Of a stretch of 7,626 bases of DNA, positions 7,448-7,626 are shown in pieces. Under the pieces are notes generated by a model. That model saw nothing but the letters and a program-made list of their open reading frames with translations. It did no database searches and was not told the DNA's origin. Source of the stretch: Pseudomonadota bacterium (GTDB lineage Bacteria > Pseudomonadota > Alphaproteobacteria > Acetobacterales > Acetobacteraceae). Location of the stretch: assembly GCA_021780935.1 (NCBI GenBank), contig JAJXXT010000072.1:1-7626 (forward strand), given 5' to 3'. A program made the position numbers and the translations under genes. Every line of letters starts with the position of its first letter. Within the stretch, counting starts at the first letter, position 1.

Positions 7448-7626
7448 ATGAACACCACAGCAACAATCGGGCTGCGGCCGTTGCGGGCCACGGATGGCGA
7501 GGCGGTGGCGGCGATCGACCGCGCGCTCTCGGGCCGGCCGCGCGGCGCGTTCTTCGCCCGTCGCCTGGCCCAGCTCGCGCGCGAGCCCGCTTCCTTCGCC
7601 GCCTTCGCCGCCGAACGTGACGGCGC
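7448..7626 (+). CDS. GNAT-family N-acetyltransferase-like protein, N-terminal part
   Basis: The window ends after 59 complete codons, so only the N-terminal portion is visible. It starts MNTTATIGLRPLRATDGEAV; the pattern of a beta strand (IGLRPL), the RATDGEAVAAID helix, then SGRPRGAFFARRL and a strand-like FAAFAAERDG is the usual opening of GNAT acetyltransferases (strand 1, helices 1-2, strand 2). The acetyl-CoA-binding motif (Q/RxxGxG/A) would lie beyond the window, so the catalytic identity cannot be checked here. It follows the hemerythrin gene by nine bases and is probably co-transcribed with the reductase genes. BadL of Rhodopseudomonas palustris, a GNAT encoded near the benzoate genes that acetylates aminobenzoates, is a precedent for such an enzyme in this pathway, but a protein or antibiotic acetyltransferase is equally possible. 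Confidence 0.65.
   Translation, partial: MNTTATIGLRPLRATDGEAVAAIDRALSGRPRGAFFARRLAQLAREPASFAAFAAERDG

Overview
The window is a very GC-rich stretch with coding on the plus strand only. It carries most of a gene set for anaerobic (or low-oxygen) use of 4-hydroxybenzoate or a close relative through coenzyme A thioesters. The GC content, the codon use and an FNR/FixK-type operator of the common TTGAT-N4-ATCAA form fit an alphaproteobacterium, perhaps a purple non-sulfur or Rhodospirillales/Acetobacteraceae-type organism. The taxon is inferred; nothing in the window fixes it.

Layout: (1) positions 1-1523, an aryl-CoA ligase of the benzoate-CoA ligase family, cut at its 5' end by the window edge. 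(2) A 108-base gap with a ribosome binding site and a possible six-codon leader ORF. (3) 1632-3059, a 12-helix MFS transporter, probably for the aromatic acid. (4) A 113-base gap (3060-3172) that looks like a promoter region: a perfect 16-bp-arm palindrome centred on an FNR-type box, a possible -10 at class II spacing, a 12-base direct repeat and a strong Shine-Dalgarno. (5) 3173-6944, the three subunits of 4-hydroxybenzoyl-CoA reductase in the order gamma (2x[2Fe-2S]), alpha (molybdenum catalytic), beta (FAD plus [4Fe-4S]), joined by one-base TGATG overlaps. (6) 6941-7438, a hemerythrin-like HHE protein whose start overlaps the beta subunit stop. (7) 7448 to the end, the N-terminal part of a GNAT acetyltransferase-like protein.

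Expected pathway: the transporter brings in the aromatic acid, the ligase makes the aryl-CoA with ATP, and the reductase removes the para-hydroxyl using two electrons from ferredoxin to give benzoyl-CoA. The downstream benzoyl-CoA reductase, the molybdenum cofactor insertion factors and any dedicated regulator (HbaR/AadR type) are not in the window.

The least expected parts are the two tail genes. A diiron hemerythrin protein is translationally coupled to an oxygen-sensitive molybdenum/iron-sulfur enzyme, followed nine bases later by a GNAT protein. This could be an oxygen- or NO-protection module, or a small-molecule acetylation module like BadL of Rhodopseudomonas palustris. The rest matches known families well.
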